Source of the DNA: Bordetella parapertussis
GTDB taxonomy: Bacteria; Pseudomonadota; Gammaproteobacteria; Burkholderiales; Burkholderiaceae_B
Length of the DNA stretch: 7,623 bases
Reading direction: 5' to 3'
Assembly: GCA_945869355.1 (NCBI GenBank)
Contig: CAMBPA010000055.1
Location: forward strand, 1-7,623
The notes under the pieces are model-generated. The model worked only from the letters and a program-made list of their open reading frames with translations. It did no database searches and was not told the origin of the DNA. The position numbers were made by a program, and so were the translations under genes. How positions within the stretch are numbered: position 1 is the stretch's first letter; every line of letters starts with the position of its first letter. This document shows, piece by piece, positions 6,105-7,623 of the stretch.

Positions 6105-7217
6105 ATGAGCCAACTGTTTACACCCATCACAATCGGTCCACTCAAGCTTGCAAACCGCATCGTGATCGCTCCTATGTGCCAATATTCTGCTGAAGATGGC
6201 GCAACAACCGACTGGCATACGATTCATTTGGGTCATATGGCGCTTTCTGGCGCAGGACTCCTGGTCATTGAAGCGACGGGAGTAGAACCCATAGGCCGCA
6301 TCACACACGGCTGTGTTGGGCTGTATTCAGACGAGACTGAAGCGGCACTGCAGCGCACGATTGATTCCGTACGCAAATACTCCGATATCCCCATCATGAT
6401 CCAACTGGCCCATGCTGGTCGTAAAGGATCGAGCCAACGTCCTTGGGAAGGCGGACAACTCATGGCGCCCGAAGACGGTGGTTGGGTACCGCAAGGCCCC
6501 TCCGCCATCCCTCAGCTACCGACCGAACCTGCCCCACAAGCGATTGATGTAGCGGGTCTTAAGCGCATTCGCGAAGCATTTGTGCAGGCTGCCAAGCGTT
6601 CCATCCGCATCGGGTTTGACGGCATTGAACTGCACAACGCCCACGGCTACTTGCTGCATCAGTTTCTATCCCCGATCGCGAACCAACGCACCGACGCCTA
6701 TGGTGGCTCATTAGCCAATCGCATGCGCGTCCCGCTCGAAGTTTTTGAAGCCGTCCGTGCCGTGACGCCTTCGACGGCAAGTTTGGGCATACGCATTTCT
6801 GCAACGGATTGGGCCGACGGTGGCTGGACACCAGAAGAAAGTGTGGAGTACGGCAAGGCGCTTAAAGCGCTCGGTTGTGACTTTATCGATGTATCGAGCG
6901 GTGGCGTTGCGCACCAGCAAAAAATACCACTGGGCCCGAAGTATCAAGTTCCCTTAGCTGCGCAAATCAAAAAAGGGACAGGCCTGCCCACCATGGCTGT
7001 TGGCCTCATTACCGAAGCAAAAGAAGCCGAAGAAATTATCGTGAACGGTGAAGCCGATATGGTGGCGCTTGCTCGAGGCATGCTCTACGATGCTCGTTGG
7101 CCTTGGCATGCTGCCGCCGAACTCGGCGCCAGCGTGAAAGCGCCCAAGCAATACTGGCGTTCGCAACCACGCGGCTTGACCACCCTGTTTGGCGATGCCA
7201 AAACAGGTGGCCGATAG
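6105..7217 (+). CDS. Old Yellow Enzyme family NADH:flavin oxidoreductase (YqjM/XenA-like ene-reductase)
   Basis: The 370-residue product is an FMN-dependent TIM-barrel ene-reductase, which reduces activated C=C bonds of enals, enones and nitro compounds using NAD(P)H. N-terminal 'LFTPITIGPLKLANRIVIAPMCQYSAEDG' (4-32) carries C25 and Y27 at the positions of YqjM Cys26 and Tyr28, marking the thermophilic-like class rather than classical yeast-type OYE. Further sites are Q100 in 'MIQLAHAGRKG', the substrate-binding pair H177 and H180 in ELHNAHGYLLHQFLSP (175-190), the 'RTDAYGGSLANR' block (195-206), R229 in GIRIS, and the phosphate-binding AVG (298-300) and ALARGMLYD (321-329). AGGA (6094-6097) sits 7 bases before the ATG. 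It lies 38 bases after the methyltransferase gene, on the same strand with no terminator between, so co-transcription is likely. A protective role against reactive electrophiles is possible but not shown. Confidence 0.94.
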   Translation: MSQLFTPITIGPLKLANRIVIAPMCQYSAEDGATTDWHTIHLGHMALSGAGLLVIEATGVEPIGRITHGCVGLYSDETEAALQRTIDSVRKYSDIPIMIQLAHAGRKGSSQRPWEGGQLMAPEDGGWVPQGPSAIPQLPTEPAPQAIDVAGLKRIREAFVQAAKRSIRIGFDGIELHNAHGYLLHQFLSPIANQRTDAYGGSLANRMRVPLEVFEAVRAVTPSTASLGIRISATDWADGGWTPEESVEYGKALKALGCDFIDVSSGGVAHQQKIPLGPKYQVPLAAQIKKGTGLPTMAVGLITEAKEAEEIIVNGEADMVALARGMLYDARWPWHAAAELGASVKAPKQYWRSQPRGLTTLFGDAKTGGR

Positions 7218-7236
7218 CGCTTGAGTGAAACTGTCT

Positions 7237-7623
7237 CTAGTCCCTAAAGTTATTGAACTGCAGGGGTAGGGGCACGTCCGCTTTTTTCAATAACGCAATC
7301 GCGTCTTGTAGATCATCGCGTTTCTTTCCCGTGATGCGTAGTTTGTCACCGGTAATTTGCGTTTCCACTTTGAGCTTGGCTTCCTTGATTGACGCGATCA
7401 GTTTCTTAGAAACCGCCTGCTCAATACCCTGTTTGACTGTGATCTTCTGACGCGCACCGCCTAGGTTCTCAAGTGGATCCGCGACATCCATACAGCGGAC
7501 ATCGATGCTGCGTGCACTCAGGCGACTGCGCAAAATATCAATCATTTGCTTGAGTTGAAATGCGCTTGACGCAACTTGCGTGACCACAAAACCATCAAGT
7601 TCAAACTTGGCATCCGTTCCCTT
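7237..7623 (-). CDS. yajQ: YajQ family nucleotide / cyclic-di-GMP binding protein, C-terminal 128 residues (runs off right edge)
   Basis: The frame is open from base 7623 to a TAG at 7239-7237, so the N-terminus is outside the window; about 30 residues are missing compared with the usual 160 or so. The visible part starts KGTDAKFELDGFVV, which matches the 'FDFKGxDAxxE' strand of YajQ, and contains 'MIDILRSRLSARSIDVRCMD', 'GARQKITVKQGIEQAVSKKL', 'ITGKKRDDLQDAIALLKK' and the family's invariant end 'PLxFNNFRD'. YajQ (DUF520) proteins have two ferredoxin-like domains; a Xanthomonas member is known to bind cyclic-di-GMP and act on transcription. The first ATG inside the window, at 7587, is not the real start. 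It converges with the ene-reductase gene; only 19 bases separate the two stops, and I see no clear terminator hairpin there. Confidence 0.95.
   Translation of the reverse strand, partial: KGTDAKFELDGFVVTQVASSAFQLKQMIDILRSRLSARSIDVRCMDVADPLENLGGARQKITVKQGIEQAVSKKLIASIKEAKLKVETQITGDKLRITGKKRDDLQDAIALLKKADVPLPLQFNNFRD

Noticed and set aside
7218..7236. Bidirectional terminator between the ene-reductase gene and yajQ
   Set aside because: The 19 bases and their flanks do not form a clear stem-loop with a T-run on either strand.

Overview
The window looks like ordinary chromosomal DNA from a proteobacterium, most likely a betaproteobacterium of the Burkholderiales. This placement is inference: G+C is in the 50s by eye, gene packing is tight, and the protein types (XenA/YqjM-like ene-reductase, CaiB/BaiF CoA-transferase, otnK-otnC-denD genes, YajQ) are common in that group. 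I see no rRNA, tRNA, CRISPR array, insertion sequence, phage gene or attachment site. Nearly every base is in a gene; the longest non-coding stretch is about 115 bases.

Layout from left to right. At the left edge is the N-terminal part of a GNAT acetyltransferase on the minus strand, cut by the window edge. Diverging from it are two plus-strand genes, a class III (CaiB/BaiF) CoA-transferase and a short-chain dehydrogenase/reductase-like protein that lacks the usual YxxxK catalytic pair. Converging on these, with a 38-base overlap of 3' ends, is a minus-strand three-gene operon in the order otnK (DUF1537 sugar-acid kinase), otnC-like class II aldolase, denD-like NAD-dependent dehydrogenase. 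Its gene joints are a 4-base ATGA overlap and a 2-base gap. Divergent from the operon across an 89-base spacer are an O6-methylguanine-DNA methyltransferase and an Old Yellow Enzyme ene-reductase. The right edge carries the C-terminal three quarters of YajQ on the minus strand.

How the genes fit together. otnK-otnC-denD matches the known route for four-carbon sugar acids: D-erythronate is oxidised (DenD), isomerised (OtnI), phosphorylated (OtnK) and decarboxylated (OtnC) to dihydroxyacetone phosphate. No OtnI isomerase, transporter or regulator is in this operon, and its two ends are fixed by neighbouring genes of opposite orientation. The aldolase has lost two residues that define the family's active site: the catalytic Glu and the third metal-binding His. 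The pathway may therefore be altered here or completed from elsewhere. The CoA-transferase/SDR pair may be a small separate operon of unknown substrate. The methyltransferase and ene-reductase are probably co-transcribed but have no evident shared pathway.

I found no wholly new system. The points most worth a second look are the two enzymes with eroded active sites (the aldolase and the SDR-like protein) and the incomplete tetronate pathway.
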